Source: Amycolatopsis viridis (GTDB taxonomy: Bacteria > Actinomycetota > Actinomycetes > Mycobacteriales > Pseudonocardiaceae). From it: 64,000 nucleotides of DNA. The DNA lies in NCBI RefSeq assembly GCF_011758765.1, contig NZ_JAANOU010000001.1:1922001-1986000 (forward strand), in the 5' to 3' direction. Positions 27,934-39,903 of this stretch are shown here, in pieces. Position 1 is the first letter of the stretch. The number at the start of each line of letters is the position of its first letter. The notes under the pieces are model-generated. The model was not told where the DNA came from and made no database searches. It saw only the letters and a program-made list of their open reading frames with translations. A program made the translations under genes and the position numbers.

Positions 27934-28617
27934 GTGATCGTGCAAGCCGTGGTGGTACCGCAGCCCCCGCTGCTCGTGCCCGCTCTGTCACCGGGTGCGA
28001 GCGCCGACCTGGAGTCCCTGCGTGCGGCGTGCCGCGCCGCGGTGCGGCGGCTCGCCGCCGTCACCCGGGAGTGGATCGCGGTCGGCGCCGGGCTTCACGA
28101 ACGGGTGGTCGAGCCGGGCGTCTCCGGCTCGTTCCGGGGCTACGGGGTGGACGTTGCGGTCGCGTTGTCCGCCGGTCCCGTCAGCCCGGCCGAGCTTCCG
28201 CTGCCTGCCCTCGTCGCGGGCTGGCTGCGTGAGCAGGCGGCGGCGGACTCCGTCCGGGTGCACCTGGTGGACGGTGACCCGGCCGAGTGCGAACGCCTCG
28301 GCAAGCAGCTGGCCCACGGTGAGCGGACCGGCCTGCTGGTCCTCGGTGACGGCTCGAACCGGCACGGCCCGAAATCCCCCGGCAGCGAGGACGAGCGCGC
28401 CCCCGGCTTCGACGACACCGTCGCCCGCGCCCTGGCCACCGGGGACACGGCCGCGCTGCGGGCGCTCGACCCGGACCTGGCGGCGGAGCTGGGCGCCGGC
28501 GGCCGGGCACCGTGGCAGGTCCTGGCCGGCACCGGCGACGACTGGCGCGCCGAGCTGCTCTACTCCGCGGCGCCGTTCGGTGTCGGTTACCACGTCGCGG
28601 TGTGGGAGCGCGGGTGA
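27934..28617 (+). CDS. Class III extradiol dioxygenase-fold protein (Rv2728c-like)
   Basis: A 227-residue protein with the LigB/Memo-like fold. The start [17 protein letters not shown] and the segment [18 protein letters not shown] resemble that family, but I cannot confirm metal ligands or activity. A gene of the same size precedes miaA in Mycobacterium. A -10-like TAACCT at 27920–27925 lies eight bases before the GTG, suggesting leaderless transcription. Its stop overlaps the miaA start as GTGA. Confidence 0.75.
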   Translation: MIVQAVVVPQPPLLVPALSPGASADLESLRAACRAAVRRLAAVTREWIAVGAGLHERVVEPGVSGSFRGYGVDVAVALSAGPVSPAELPLPALVAGWLREQAAADSVRVHLVDGDPAECERLGKQLAHGERTGLLVLGDGSNRHGPKSPGSEDERAPGFDDTVARALATGDTAALRALDPDLAAELGAGGRAPWQVLAGTGDDWRAELLYSAAPFGVGYHVAVWERG

Positions 28618-29513
28618 ACCCGATCGCCGTCGTCGGCCCCACCGCGACCGGCAAGTCCGAGCTCGCCATCACGATCGCCCGGGCGGTCGGCGGTGAGGTG
28701 GTCAACGCCGACGCGCTCCAGCTCTACCGCGGCATGGACATCGGCACCGCGAAGGTGCCCGAGGCGGAGCGCTGCGGCATCACCCACCACCTGCTCGACG
28801 TCCTCGAGGTCACCGAGACGGCTTCGGTCGCGGCCTACCAGCGCGACGCGCGGGCCGTCATCGAACGCCTGCTGGCCGAGGGCACGGTCCCGGTGCTGGC
28901 CGGCGGTTCCGGTCTGTACGTGCAGGCCGTGCTCGACGACCTGCGCTTCCCGGGCACCGACCCCTCGGTGCGGGCGCGGCTGGAGGCCGAAGCGGCCGAG
29001 GTCGGCGCCCCGGTCCTGCACGCGCGGCTGAGCAGCCTCGACCCCGCCGCGGCCACCGCGATCCTGCCCAGCAACACCCGCCGGATCGTCCGGGCACTGG
29101 AGGTCATCGAGATCACCGGGCAGCCGTTCTCGGCGAACCTGCCCGAACCCGGCCCGGCACGCTACGGCACCCTGCTGATCGGCATCGACCGGGACACCGC
29201 GGACCTGGACCGCCGGGTCGAGGTGCGCGTGGACCGCATGTTCGCGGCGGGCCTGGTCGCCGAGGTGGAGTCGCTGCTGGAGCGGGGCCTGCGGGAGGGC
29301 AGGACCGCCTCCCGGGCGCTGGGGTACCAGCAGGTGCTGGCCGAGCTGGACGGCGGCCGGGACTTCGCGGCCGCGGCCGAGGCCACCAAGCAGGCGACGC
29401 GCCGATTCGTTCGCAGGCAACGATCCTGGTTCCGTCGCGACGCCCGGATCCGGTGGTTCGACGGCGCGGACCCGGACGTGGCCGCGCGAGTGCTCTCCGT
29501 GCTGGCCCAGTAG
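28614..29513 (+). CDS. miaA: tRNA dimethylallyltransferase
   Basis: A 299-residue enzyme that puts the dimethylallyl group on A37 of tRNAs reading UNN codons, giving MiaB its substrate. The P-loop GPTATGKS is at residues 8–15, followed by [35 protein letters not shown] and the C-terminal [14 protein letters not shown]. The GTG start overlaps the previous stop. The -10-like element of dapF begins at its TAG stop. Confidence 0.95.
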   Translation: MNPIAVVGPTATGKSELAITIARAVGGEVVNADALQLYRGMDIGTAKVPEAERCGITHHLLDVLEVTETASVAAYQRDARAVIERLLAEGTVPVLAGGSGLYVQAVLDDLRFPGTDPSVRARLEAEAAEVGAPVLHARLSSLDPAAATAILPSNTRRIVRALEVIEITGQPFSANLPEPGPARYGTLLIGIDRDTADLDRRVEVRVDRMFAAGLVAEVESLLERGLREGRTASRALGYQQVLAELDGGRDFAAAAEATKQATRRFVRRQRSWFRRDARIRWFDGADPDVAARVLSVLAQ

Positions 29514-29522
29514 TCTGAGCGT

Positions 29523-30356
29523 GTGGCAATCGAGTTCCTCAAGGGGCATGGCACCCAGAACGACTTCGTGGTGCTCCCGGACCCCGACGGGCGGCTGGAC
29601 CTGACAGCCGGGCGGGTCGCCGCGTTGTGCGACCGGCAGCGCGGGCTCGGTGCCGACGGCGTCCTGCGGGTGGTTCGCCGGGACGCGGTGGACGCCCCGG
29701 CCGCGGCCGGCTCGGCGGGGGAGTGGTTCATGGACTACCGCAATGCGGACGGGTCCATCGCCGAGATGTGCGGCAACGGGACGCGCGTCTTCGCGCGCTA
29801 CCTCGTCGAGACGGGGCTGGTGTCCGGGCGGGAGTTCGTGATCGGCACGCGGGCCGGCGACCGGCCGGTGGTGGTGCATCCCGATCTGTCGGTGACCGTG
29901 CAGATGGGCCCGGCCTCGATCACCGGTGCGTCGGTCGCCATCGTGGACGGGCACGACTTCTCCGGCGTCGCGGTGGACGTGGGCAACCCGCACCTCGTGT
30001 CCATTGTGGATGACGACATCGACGAGCTGGACCTGACCCGTGCGCCGCGCTACGACAGCGATTTCTTCCCGGACGGGGTCAACCTCGAGTTCGTCAACCC
30101 GCTCGGCGAGCAGCGCCTGAAGATGCGCGTCTACGAGCGCGGCGTGGGCGAGACGCGGGCGTGCGGCACCGGCACGGTGGCGGCCGTCGCGGCCGCGCTG
30201 CACCTGGCCGGCACCGACACCGGGAAGTCCACTGTGGACGTGCCTGGTGGCCGGGTCGAGGTCACCGTGGAGCGGGGGGCGTCGACGCTGACCGGGCCGG
30301 CGGAGTTCGTGGCCCGGGGTGAGCTGGATCCGGCGTGGTGGGAGCAGGCGGGCTGA
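29523..30356 (+). CDS. dapF: Diaminopimelate epimerase
   Basis: A 277-residue PLP-independent racemase that makes meso-diaminopimelate for lysine and peptidoglycan. The two catalytic cysteines are Cys83 (EMCGNGTRVF) and Cys214 (RACGTGTVAA). KGHGTQNDFVVLPD begins the first lobe. TAGTCT at 29511–29516 lies six bases before the GTG, so it may also be transcribed alone without a leader. Its last 95 bases overlap the convergent MFS gene. Confidence 0.95.
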   Translation: MAIEFLKGHGTQNDFVVLPDPDGRLDLTAGRVAALCDRQRGLGADGVLRVVRRDAVDAPAAAGSAGEWFMDYRNADGSIAEMCGNGTRVFARYLVETGLVSGREFVIGTRAGDRPVVVHPDLSVTVQMGPASITGASVAIVDGHDFSGVAVDVGNPHLVSIVDDDIDELDLTRAPRYDSDFFPDGVNLEFVNPLGEQRLKMRVYERGVGETRACGTGTVAAVAAALHLAGTDTGKSTVDVPGGRVEVTVERGASTLTGPAEFVARGELDPAWWEQAG

Positions 30357-31581
30357 CCGGCAGGTCCCGCATCCGCCGCAACGGCGACAGCAGCACCGGC
30401 AGCATCGACACCGCCATCAGGGCGCACCCGGCCCACACCGTGGGCCGGACCCCGATCGCCCCGCCCAGCGCGCCGCCGGCCAGGCCGCCCAGCGGCATCG
30501 TGCCCCACACGACGAACCGCACGGTCGCGTTCATGCGGCCGAGCAGCCGGTCCGGGCAGATGGCCTGCCGGTAGCTGACCTGGGCGACGTTGTAGACGAC
30601 GATGCCGTACCCGGCCGCGACCAGGCCCAGCACGCCCAGCGCCACCGACCACCCCGGCCGCGCGAGCGGCAGCAGCAGTTGCAGCGGCCAGGTCACCAGC
30701 GGCACCAGCCAGATCGCCCTGGCCTGGCCGAGCACCCGCGTCCAGAACCCGGCGGTCAGCGCGCCCAGCACCCCGCCGCCGCTGCCGATGGCCAGCACCA
30801 GGCCGACGGCCGACGGGCTCAGGCCCAGGTCCCGGGTGAGGAACAGGACCTGCATGGAGATCACGACGGTGCCGGCGAAGTTGCCGCCCGAGGTGCACAG
30901 CACGATGGCGCGCAGCGGCCGGTTGCCGAACACGAACCGCAGGCCCTCGGCGATCTGCGTGCGCAGCGGGGTGCCGTCGTGCGGTTCGGGCTCCGGTTCC
31001 GGGGTGCGGATGCGCAGCAGGAACAGCGCCGACGCGAGGTAGCCGGCACCGGTCGCGAGCACGGCGTTGGCCGCTCCCGCCAGCTGCACGAGGCCACCGC
31101 CGATGCCGGGGCCGGCCACCTGCGCGACCGACTGGCTGGTTTGCAGCTTCGCGTTGCCCTCCAGCAGGCGCTCCCGGCTGACCAGCGACGGCAGGTACGA
31201 CTGGTAGGAGATGTCGAAGAAGACCGTCCCCACGCTGACCAGCAGGCCCACCACGATGAGCTGGGCCAGCGACAGCGCGCCGGCCCACCACGCCACCGGG
31301 ACGGTCAGCAGCAGCGCGGCGCGGGCGAAGTCCGCGCGCAGCATCAGCGGCCGACGCCGCATCCGGTCCACCCAGACCCCGGCGGGCAGCCCGATCAGCA
31401 GGAACGCGGCGTTCTCCGCCGCGGTGAGCAGGCCCATCTCGCCCGGGGTGGCGGCGAGCACGGTCGCGGCCAGGAGGGGGAGCACGGTCTGCCCGACGAA
31501 GGTGCCGGCCTGGCTGACCGTGTCACCCGCCCAGAGCAGCCGGAATCCTGGGTGGAACCAGAGGGAGTCACGTCGGGGCAC
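30262..31581 (-). CDS. MFS transporter (MFS_3 / enterobactin-exporter-like)
   Basis: About 439 residues with some twelve hydrophobic segments. The start VPRRDSLWFHPGFRLLWAG, with GQTVLPLLAATVLAATPGEM and GLPAGVWVDRMRRRPLMLRA, is typical of the MFS_3 drug/siderophore exporter group. The C-terminal 30 or so residues are Pro-rich and overlap the dapF 3' end antisense. I take the GTG at 31581 because family similarity begins there, although no good ribosome-binding site is visible. It is divergent from an HTH gene 60 bp away. Confidence 0.82.
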   Translation of the reverse strand: MPRRDSLWFHPGFRLLWAGDTVSQAGTFVGQTVLPLLAATVLAATPGEMGLLTAAENAAFLLIGLPAGVWVDRMRRRPLMLRADFARAALLLTVPVAWWAGALSLAQLIVVGLLVSVGTVFFDISYQSYLPSLVSRERLLEGNAKLQTSQSVAQVAGPGIGGGLVQLAGAANAVLATGAGYLASALFLLRIRTPEPEPEPHDGTPLRTQIAEGLRFVFGNRPLRAIVLCTSGGNFAGTVVISMQVLFLTRDLGLSPSAVGLVLAIGSGGGVLGALTAGFWTRVLGQARAIWLVPLVTWPLQLLLPLARPGWSVALGVLGLVAAGYGIVVYNVAQVSYRQAICPDRLLGRMNATVRFVVWGTMPLGGLAGGALGGAIGVRPTVWAGCALMAVSMLPVLLSPLRRMRDLPVSPPAPTTPDPAHPGPRTPPARSASTPPAPR

Positions 31582-31641
31582 CCCGATAGGGTGAACGACC
31601 GATTGGAATCCGTCAATCACTTGGCGGACTACGCTGAGCCG

Positions 31642-32139
31642 GTGGGAGACCGCCGCCGCGCCAGCGAGGCCGAAGCCAGTGCGCTGGCCTCGGGAATACG
31701 CCTGCGCATCATCCGGTTGACGTTTGCGGAGGCGCTGACGAACAAGGAGATCGCGCAACGTCTGGACCGCGACCCGGCCACCACGCTGCACCACGTGCGC
31801 AAGCTGGTCGACACCGGTTTCCTGGCGCCGCAGCCGCCGCGCCGCGGCAACCGCGGCGCGAAGGAGATCCCGTACCGCTCCACCGGCAAGTCCTGGGAGC
31901 TGGACGGCACCGGCGACCGCGCCTTGTCCGAGGCGATCCTGGAGGCCTACCTGGCCGAGGTCGCCGAGCTGGACCGCGGCGAGCTGGACCAGTCCCGCCT
32001 GGTCATCCGGGTGGATGCGGCGGTCCGGCGCGAGTTCGAACACCGCCTGGCCGGCCTGCTGGACGAGTTCAAGGAGCGCTCCAGCCCGGAGGGAGCCGAG
32101 CAATTCGCCGTCTACGTGGCGGTGTACCCCAGCCGCTAA
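31642..32139 (+). CDS. Winged-helix (ArsR-like) transcriptional regulator
   Basis: A 165-residue regulator. Residues about 10–70 form a winged helix (SGIRLRIIRLTFAEALTNKE, IAQRLDRDPATTLHHVRKLV, DTGFLAPQP). A charged helical C-terminus probably dimerises or senses a ligand. TACGCT at 31630–31635 lies six bases before the GTG at 31642, favouring this start and a leaderless message. An upstream GTG at 31591 is in frame. It probably controls the divergent MFS exporter. Confidence 0.82.
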   Translation: MGDRRRASEAEASALASGIRLRIIRLTFAEALTNKEIAQRLDRDPATTLHHVRKLVDTGFLAPQPPRRGNRGAKEIPYRSTGKSWELDGTGDRALSEAILEAYLAEVAELDRGELDQSRLVIRVDAAVRREFEHRLAGLLDEFKERSSPEGAEQFAVYVAVYPSR

Positions 32140-32182
32140 AGGATTCGGACAATCCCGCGACCCGTGGGACCATGGAAGGACG

Positions 32183-33613
32183 ATGACAGAACTGACCTAC
32201 ACCAACCCCGCCCTCGACCCGTCGACGGGCGAGCTGGAGCTGTCCGACCGCGCCTCGCTGCGGCGGGTGGCGGGGCTCTCCACCGAACTGTCGGACATCA
32301 CCGAGGTCGAGTACCGGAAACTCCGCCTCGAACGCGTGGTGCTGGTGGGCGTGTGGACCGAGGGCACCGCGGAGCAGTCCGAAGCCTCCCTCGCCGAGCT
32401 CGCGCGCCTGGCCGAGACCGCGGGCTCCGAGGTGCTCGAAGGACTCGTGCAGCGCCGCTCCAAGCCCGATCCGGCCACCTACATCGGCTCGGGCAAGGTG
32501 CGTGAACTGTTCGACATCGTGGTCGCCACGGGCGCCGACACGGTCATCTGCGACGGCGAGCTCTCGCCCGGCCAGCTGCGGCAGCTGGAGGAGCGGCTCA
32601 AGGTCAAGGTGATCGACCGGACCGCGCTGATCCTGGACATCTTCGCCCAGCACGCGCGCTCGCGCGAAGGCAAGGCCCAGGTCGAGCTCGCCCAGCTGCA
32701 GTACCTCATCCCGCGTCTGCGCGGCTGGGGTGAGTCGCTGTCCCGGCAGGCCGGTGGCCGCGCCGGCGGCGCGAACGGCGGCGTCGGCCTGCGTGGTCCC
32801 GGTGAGACGAAGCTGGAGACCGACCGCAGGCGCATCAACAAGCGGGTGGCGAAGCTGCGCCGCGAGATCGCCGCGATGGACACCATCCGGGCCACGAAGC
32901 GGGGCCGCAGGGTCGCCAACGAGGTGCCCAGCGTCGCGATCGTCGGCTACACCAACGCCGGCAAGTCCAGCCTGCTCAACGCGATCACCGGCGCCGGTGT
33001 CCTGGTGGAGAACGCGCTGTTCGCCACCCTGGACCCGACCACCCGGCGCGCGGCGACCCCGGACGGGCGGACGTTCACGCTGACCGACACGGTCGGGTTC
33101 GTCCGGCACCTGCCGCACCAGCTGGTCGACGCGTTCCGCTCGACGCTGGACGAGACCGCCGACGCGGACCTGCTGCTGCACGTGGTGGACGGGTCCGACC
33201 CGGCACCGGAGGAGCAGGTCAACGCGGTGCGCCAGGTGCTCACCGAGATCACCGCCAGCCACGAGAGCCCGCTGCCGCCGGAGCTGATCGTGATCAACAA
33301 GGCGGACGCGGCCGACGAGCTGTCGCTGGTCCGGCTGCGGCACCTGCTGCCGGGCGCGCTCGTGGTGTCGGCCAGGACCGGCGAGGGCGTGCCGGAGCTG
33401 GTCGAGGCGCTGGCCGAGCGGTTGCCACGGCCGGACGTGGTCGTCGAGGCGCTGGTGCCCTACACCCGTGGCGAGCTGGTCGCCCGGGCGCACGCCGAAG
33501 GCGAGGTCCTCGCCGAGGAACACCTGCCCGAAGGCACCCGGCTGAGCGCGCGGGTCCGCCCGGACGTGGCGTCCGCCCTGGAGGCGTACGCGGTGAACGG
33601 CTCACCGGCCTGA
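32183..33613 (+). CDS. hflX: Ribosome-associated GTPase HflX
   Basis: A 476-residue GTPase that rescues or splits stalled ribosomes in other bacteria. The N-terminal HflX domain has the glycine-rich loop GGRAGGANGGVGLRGPGETK before ETDRRRI. The G domain carries G1 GYTNAGKS (255–262), G3 DTVGF and G4 NKAD. GGAAGGA precedes the ATG at 32183. The gene follows dapF in Mycobacterium; here an MFS/regulator pair separates them. Confidence 0.94.
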   Translation: MTELTYTNPALDPSTGELELSDRASLRRVAGLSTELSDITEVEYRKLRLERVVLVGVWTEGTAEQSEASLAELARLAETAGSEVLEGLVQRRSKPDPATYIGSGKVRELFDIVVATGADTVICDGELSPGQLRQLEERLKVKVIDRTALILDIFAQHARSREGKAQVELAQLQYLIPRLRGWGESLSRQAGGRAGGANGGVGLRGPGETKLETDRRRINKRVAKLRREIAAMDTIRATKRGRRVANEVPSVAIVGYTNAGKSSLLNAITGAGVLVENALFATLDPTTRRAATPDGRTFTLTDTVGFVRHLPHQLVDAFRSTLDETADADLLLHVVDGSDPAPEEQVNAVRQVLTEITASHESPLPPELIVINKADAADELSLVRLRHLLPGALVVSARTGEGVPELVEALAERLPRPDVVVEALVPYTRGELVARAHAEGEVLAEEHLPEGTRLSARVRPDVASALEAYAVNGSPA

Positions 33614-33632
33614 GATCGGTACCGTGGCTCGG

Positions 33633-34661
33633 GTGAGCCTCGGAAGCACTGCGCCGGCGCTGGTCCTGTCCGTCTTGCTGGGGCTGGGTGCGGGACCGGC
33701 GAGCGCGGCGCAGGTGCCGTCGCCGGAACCGGTGTGCTCGGTGACGGACAAGCGGCTCGGTGAGCTCTCCGGCCTGGTGAGCGACGGGTCGCGGTGGTAC
33801 GCGATCAACGACGGCGGAACGAAGGTGCAGATCTTCGTGCTGGGCCGGGACTGCGCGGTGCAGCGGGTGATCACCGGCAGCACCGATCCGTACGACGTGG
33901 AGGATCTGGCGCGGGCCGCGGACGGAACCTTCTGGCTCGCCGACACCGGCGACAACCGCAAACAACGCGGCACCGTCGCCCTGCTCGCCGTCACGCCGGA
34001 GGGCAGGGTGACGCTGTACCGGCTGACCTACCCCGACGGGCAGCACGACACGGAGGCGCTGCTGCTGGACGCGTCGGGTACGCCGTACCTGGTCACGAAG
34101 TCCCCGTTGGGTGAGGCCGGGATCTACCGGCCGGCGAAGGCGCTCGCGAGCCCCGGGCCGACGCCGCTGGAGCGGGTCGGCTCGATCACCATCAGGTCCA
34201 CGGACACGCGCGGCGGTCCCGTCGCCGGGTTCGGGTCGGTGCTGATCACCGGCGGTGCGGTGAGCAAGGACGGCACGGTTGTCGCCTTGCGGACCTACAC
34301 CGATGCCTACCTGTTCCCGGCGCCCGACCGGGACGTGGCGGCCGCGCTGCGACGCGAGCCGGTGCGCATCCCGCTGCCGGACGAACAGCAGGGGGAGGCG
34401 ATCGCCTTCGAGCCCGACGGCACGCTGCTGTCGGCGTCCGAAGGAACCGGTCAGCCCGTGCGGGCGGTGCGCGGGGCGGCGGCGCTGGTGGCCACGGAGG
34501 CGACGGCCAACGGCCAGGCGTCGGGCGCGGGCGGGGAGGCGCCCGGCCCCTCCGCCGGGCCGGGCGGGATGGCGCCGGTGCCCGCGCTGCTTCTCGCGGT
34601 CCTGGTCGCCGGAGGCGCGGTGTTCGCCTGGACCAAGCTGCGGAAGCGGTTCGGCCGCTGA
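33633..34661 (+). CDS. Secreted, C-terminally anchored β-propeller-like protein
   Basis: About 342 residues. A signal peptide (STAPALVLSVLLGLGAGPAS) is cleaved near residue 25. The main domain has repeated blade-like strands, for example LSGLVSDGSRWYAINDGG, VEDLARAADGTFWLADTGDN and GEAIAFEPDGTLLSASEG. A Gly/Pro linker then leads to one membrane helix near 310–330 and a basic tail (KLRKRFGR). It likely faces the cell-wall space. TACCGT at 33620–33625 lies seven bases before the GTG at 33633; the GTG at 33624 would give a slightly longer form. Confidence 0.72.
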   Translation: MSLGSTAPALVLSVLLGLGAGPASAAQVPSPEPVCSVTDKRLGELSGLVSDGSRWYAINDGGTKVQIFVLGRDCAVQRVITGSTDPYDVEDLARAADGTFWLADTGDNRKQRGTVALLAVTPEGRVTLYRLTYPDGQHDTEALLLDASGTPYLVTKSPLGEAGIYRPAKALASPGPTPLERVGSITIRSTDTRGGPVAGFGSVLITGGAVSKDGTVVALRTYTDAYLFPAPDRDVAAALRREPVRIPLPDEQQGEAIAFEPDGTLLSASEGTGQPVRAVRGAAALVATEATANGQASGAGGEAPGPSAGPGGMAPVPALLLAVLVAGGAVFAWTKLRKRFGR

Positions 34662-34722
34662 TCGTTTCGAACGACCGGGCGATCTTCCGCGTGCACGCGG
34701 CCAAACCGCCGGAAACCCTCGG

Positions 34723-35424
34723 TCAGAGGCGGCGGATCACCGCGACGACCTTGCCCAGGATCGTGGCCTCGTCGCCGGGGATCGGGTCGTACGCCTCGTT
34801 GTGCGGCATCAGCCAGACGTGGCCGTCCTTCTGCTTGAACGTCTTCACCGTGGCCTCGCCGTCGATCATCGCGGCCACGATCTCGCCGTTGTTGGCGGTG
34901 GGCTGCTGGCGCACGACCACCCAGTCCCCGTCGGTGATCGCGGCGTCGACCATCGAGTCACCGGTGACGCTGAGCAGGAAGACCTCGCCCTCGCCGACGA
35001 TGTCCTTCGGCAGCGGGAAGACGTCCTCGATGGACTGCTCGGCCAGGACCGGCCCGCCGGCGGCGATCCGGCCGACCAGCGGCACGTACGCGGGCTTGGG
35101 CATCGGCGTGGTCTCCGCCTCGGCCTGGGCGGTCAGCACCCCGACGGCACGCGGGCGGTTGGCGTCCCGGCGCAGGTAACCCTTGCGCTGCAGCGTGCGC
35201 AGCTGGTGCGACACCGACGAGGTGGACGTGAGCCCGACCGCCTCGCCGATCTCCCGGACGCTGGGCGGGTAGCCGAAGCGGTCGATCCACGCCTTGATGA
35301 CCTCGAGGATCTGCTGCTGGCGCGGGCTCAGGCCCTCCTCCACGTCCTCGGGGTCGGGGAGGGGATGCACGTCCCCGAACCGGCCCCCGGGCCTGCGGAT
35401 CGTCTCGCCCGTCTCTTGCGACAC
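34723..35424 (-). CDS. lexA: LexA repressor
   Basis: A 233-residue SOS repressor. The winged helix is at about 33–95 ([20 protein letters not shown]). The self-cleavage bond lies between Ala122 and Gly123 (RIAAGGP). The catalytic dyad is Ser157 (VTGDSMVD) and Lys194 (ATVKTFKQ). The GTG at 35424 is preceded by GGGAGG, and the length matches mycobacterial LexA. Two SOS boxes lie upstream, so it is autoregulated. Confidence 0.95.
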   Translation of the reverse strand: MSQETGETIRRPGGRFGDVHPLPDPEDVEEGLSPRQQQILEVIKAWIDRFGYPPSVREIGEAVGLTSTSSVSHQLRTLQRKGYLRRDANRPRAVGVLTAQAEAETTPMPKPAYVPLVGRIAAGGPVLAEQSIEDVFPLPKDIVGEGEVFLLSVTGDSMVDAAITDGDWVVVRQQPTANNGEIVAAMIDGEATVKTFKQKDGHVWLMPHNEAYDPIPGDEATILGKVVAVIRRL

Positions 35425-35525
35425 CCTGCTGCCTCCCAGCTCTGGAGCGGCCGGGACGCGCACCCGCGCGACCGGCGCTGTCCGCCTCTGCTGGTCACCC
35501 ACAGTAGTGCACCGGACAGCAAACA

Positions 35526-35541
35526 TCAAACAACTGTTCGA
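35526..35541. promoter_or_regulatory. SOS box 1 (LexA site)
   Basis: TCAAACAACTGTTCGA matches the actinobacterial SOS palindrome TCGAAC-N4-GTTCGA at eleven of twelve informative bases. It lies 102 bases before the lexA start. Confidence 0.85.
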
Positions 35542-35605
35542 CGACACGCCGGGGCGTGCTCGATTTTGTCGTACCCGGGTGGTACACATTCGCACGGGAG
35601 TTCGA

Positions 35606-35621
35606 TAGAACGGTTGTTCGA
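35606..35621. promoter_or_regulatory. SOS box 2 (LexA site)
   Basis: TAGAACGGTTGTTCGA matches TCGAAC-N4-GTTCGA at ten of twelve informative bases. It lies 46 bases before the LysM gene start, so that gene is probably damage-inducible too. Confidence 0.8.
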
Positions 35622-35667
35622 CCGGCGGTCCACGCCGCGGGTCGGGGATCTGCGAGGAGGTTCCGCC

Positions 35668-36141
35668 ATGTCGGTACTGACGTACCAGGGTCCGGGGAGC
35701 GGGCAGCGGCTGGTCCGGCGCGCGCCGGAGGACGGCGGGCGCACGGCGCTGCGCCCGCGCCGGCCGGAGGTCCGGCGGCCGCCGACGCGCTCGCGCGTCG
35801 CCGCCGGGCGCGGTTCCGGGCCGGTCGCCGCGTGCTCGCGCCGGGTCGCGCCGCGCTGGCCGTGGCTCGCCGCGATCGGCGCCGCCATCGCGCTCACCGT
35901 CACCGGGTTGGGTGCATTCGCCGGGTCGTTCGGTCCGGGCGTCCCGGAGCGGACGGCCACGGTCGCGGTCGCGCCGGGGGAGACGCTGTGGGATCTGGCG
36001 CGGCAGTACGCGCCGGACAGCGACACGGGCGCCGTGGTGGAGCGCATCGAAGCGCTGAACCACCTGCCGGCCGGTTCCGTGGTGCCCGGTCTGTTGCTCA
36101 CCGTGCCGGTCGGGTCCGGCTCCGTGACACCCGCACCGTGA
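35668..36141 (+). CDS. LysM-domain membrane protein (Rv2719c/ChiZ-like)
   Basis: A 157-residue protein with an Arg/Pro-rich cytoplasmic N-terminus, one membrane helix at about 65–86 ([20 protein letters not shown]) and a LysM domain at about 98–147 ([20 protein letters not shown]). LysM binds peptidoglycan. In Mycobacterium the gene in this position (Rv2719c, chiZ) is SOS-induced and slows division. The divergent lexA with two SOS boxes supports the same role. GAGGAGG precedes the ATG. Confidence 0.85.
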   Translation: MSVLTYQGPGSGQRLVRRAPEDGGRTALRPRRPEVRRPPTRSRVAAGRGSGPVAACSRRVAPRWPWLAAIGAAIALTVTGLGAFAGSFGPGVPERTATVAVAPGETLWDLARQYAPDSDTGAVVERIEALNHLPAGSVVPGLLLTVPVGSGSVTPAP

Positions 36142-36212
36142 ACCGCGCCGCCATACCTCATCACTCGCTCGTGTCGCTTGCGCCCCGCCTGCACGCGATC
36201 TAAGGTCCACCG

Positions 36213-36222
36213 CTATATCTAG
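36213..36222. promoter_or_regulatory. Candidate NrdR box core
   Basis: CTATATCTAG, a near-palindrome, matches the AT-rich core of NrdR boxes found upstream of ribonucleotide reductase genes. It is 191 bases before nrdR. I do not see a convincing second box. Confidence 0.4.
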
Positions 36223-36403
36223 TAGTTACATGGCTGTAGTTGGTCCACAAGTTGGGGTAGACTGAGGACGAGTTGTCCACAGGCGGTGGGTGTTCATCCA
36301 CCGGGCATCCACATCTCGATCACCAGGCCGGGTCGTAGCGTGGCGACGCGGGCTGGGGTGGGTGCCGCCCGTTGAGACGCGAGAGGGGAAGGTGGCCGAG
36401 ACG

Positions 36404-36886
36404 ATGCGGTGTCCGTTCTGCCGTCACGCCGATTCCCGGGTCGTCGACTCACGGGAGGTGGACGAGGGGCAGGCCATCCGCCGCAGGCGGTCCTGCTCGG
36501 CGTGCGGGCGCCGGTTCACCACGTCCGAGACGATGGTGCTGGCGGTCGTCAAGCGGTCTGGCGTCACCGAGCAGTTCAGCCGGGACAAGGTGGTCCGGGG
36601 CGTTCGCCGGGCCTGCCAGGGCAGGCCGGTCGACGACGACGCCCTGCAGCAGCTCGCCCAGCGGGTCGAGGAGTCGATCCGCGCGGCCGGAGTCGCCGAG
36701 ATCCCGAGCCACGAGGTCGGCCTGGCCATCCTCGGGCCGCTCCGGGAGCTCGACGAGGTCGCCTACCTCCGGTTCGCCAGCGTCTACCGCTCCTTCTCCT
36801 CGGTCGAGGACTTCGAGAAGGAGATCGCGGACCTGCGCAAGGCCATGGCTGAGAAGCACGGCGACGACAGCGCGGCCCGGGCATGA
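36404..36886 (+). CDS. nrdR: Transcriptional repressor NrdR
   Basis: A 160-residue nucleotide-sensing repressor of ribonucleotide reductase genes. The zinc ribbon has Cys3, Cys6, Cys31 and Cys34 (MRCPFC…SCSACGRRF). The ATP-cone is at about 46–136 ([20 protein letters not shown]). The ATG at 36404 gives the family's usual MRCPFC start; a GTG four codons earlier is possible. It is followed after 29 bases by nrdJ. Confidence 0.95.
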   Translation: MRCPFCRHADSRVVDSREVDEGQAIRRRRSCSACGRRFTTSETMVLAVVKRSGVTEQFSRDKVVRGVRRACQGRPVDDDALQQLAQRVEESIRAAGVAEIPSHEVGLAILGPLRELDEVAYLRFASVYRSFSSVEDFEKEIADLRKAMAEKHGDDSAARA

Positions 36887-36915
36887 GCCCGGCGCGTAGC
36901 GGGAGGGACGGATCC

Positions 36916-39744
<2,829 letters not shown>

Positions 39745-39780
39745 GCGGGCACGTTCTCGACAGGTGAAGTGACTGGTCGG

Positions 39781-39808
39781 AGCCGGGGCGGCAGTTGCCG
39801 TCCCGGCT
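39781..39808 (+). terminator. Terminator of nrdRJ
   Basis: AGCCGGG at 39781–39787 pairs with CCCGGCT at 39802–39808, with further GGCA/TGCC pairing inside. It lies 37 bases past the nrdJ stop. Confidence 0.7.
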
Positions 39809-39837
39809 CTGCCGCGTCTGGTCCCGATGGCGTTCGA

Positions 39838-39859
39838 GTACGTTACGTACTTGACGTAC
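39838..39859. promoter_or_regulatory. Candidate toxin–antitoxin operator
   Basis: GTACGT (39838–39843), a one-base spacer and ACGTAC (39845–39850) form a perfect palindrome. A further ACGTAC follows at 39854–39859. It lies 44–66 bases before the antitoxin start, where autoregulating antitoxins usually bind. Confidence 0.5.
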
Positions 39860-39903
39860 CTGAGCGTGCGGGGTCTCCTGGTGGGGATCACCGGGAGGCT
39901 GGC

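Noticed and set aside
34662-34722. Palindromes TCGTT-TCG-AACGA and CCGCGTGCACGCGG between convergent genes
   Set aside because: They could be a weak two-way terminator, but the stems are short and I could not separate them from chance.
36142-36403. A cobalamin riboswitch upstream of nrdRJ
   Set aside because: No B12-box-like segment or fitting fold was seen.
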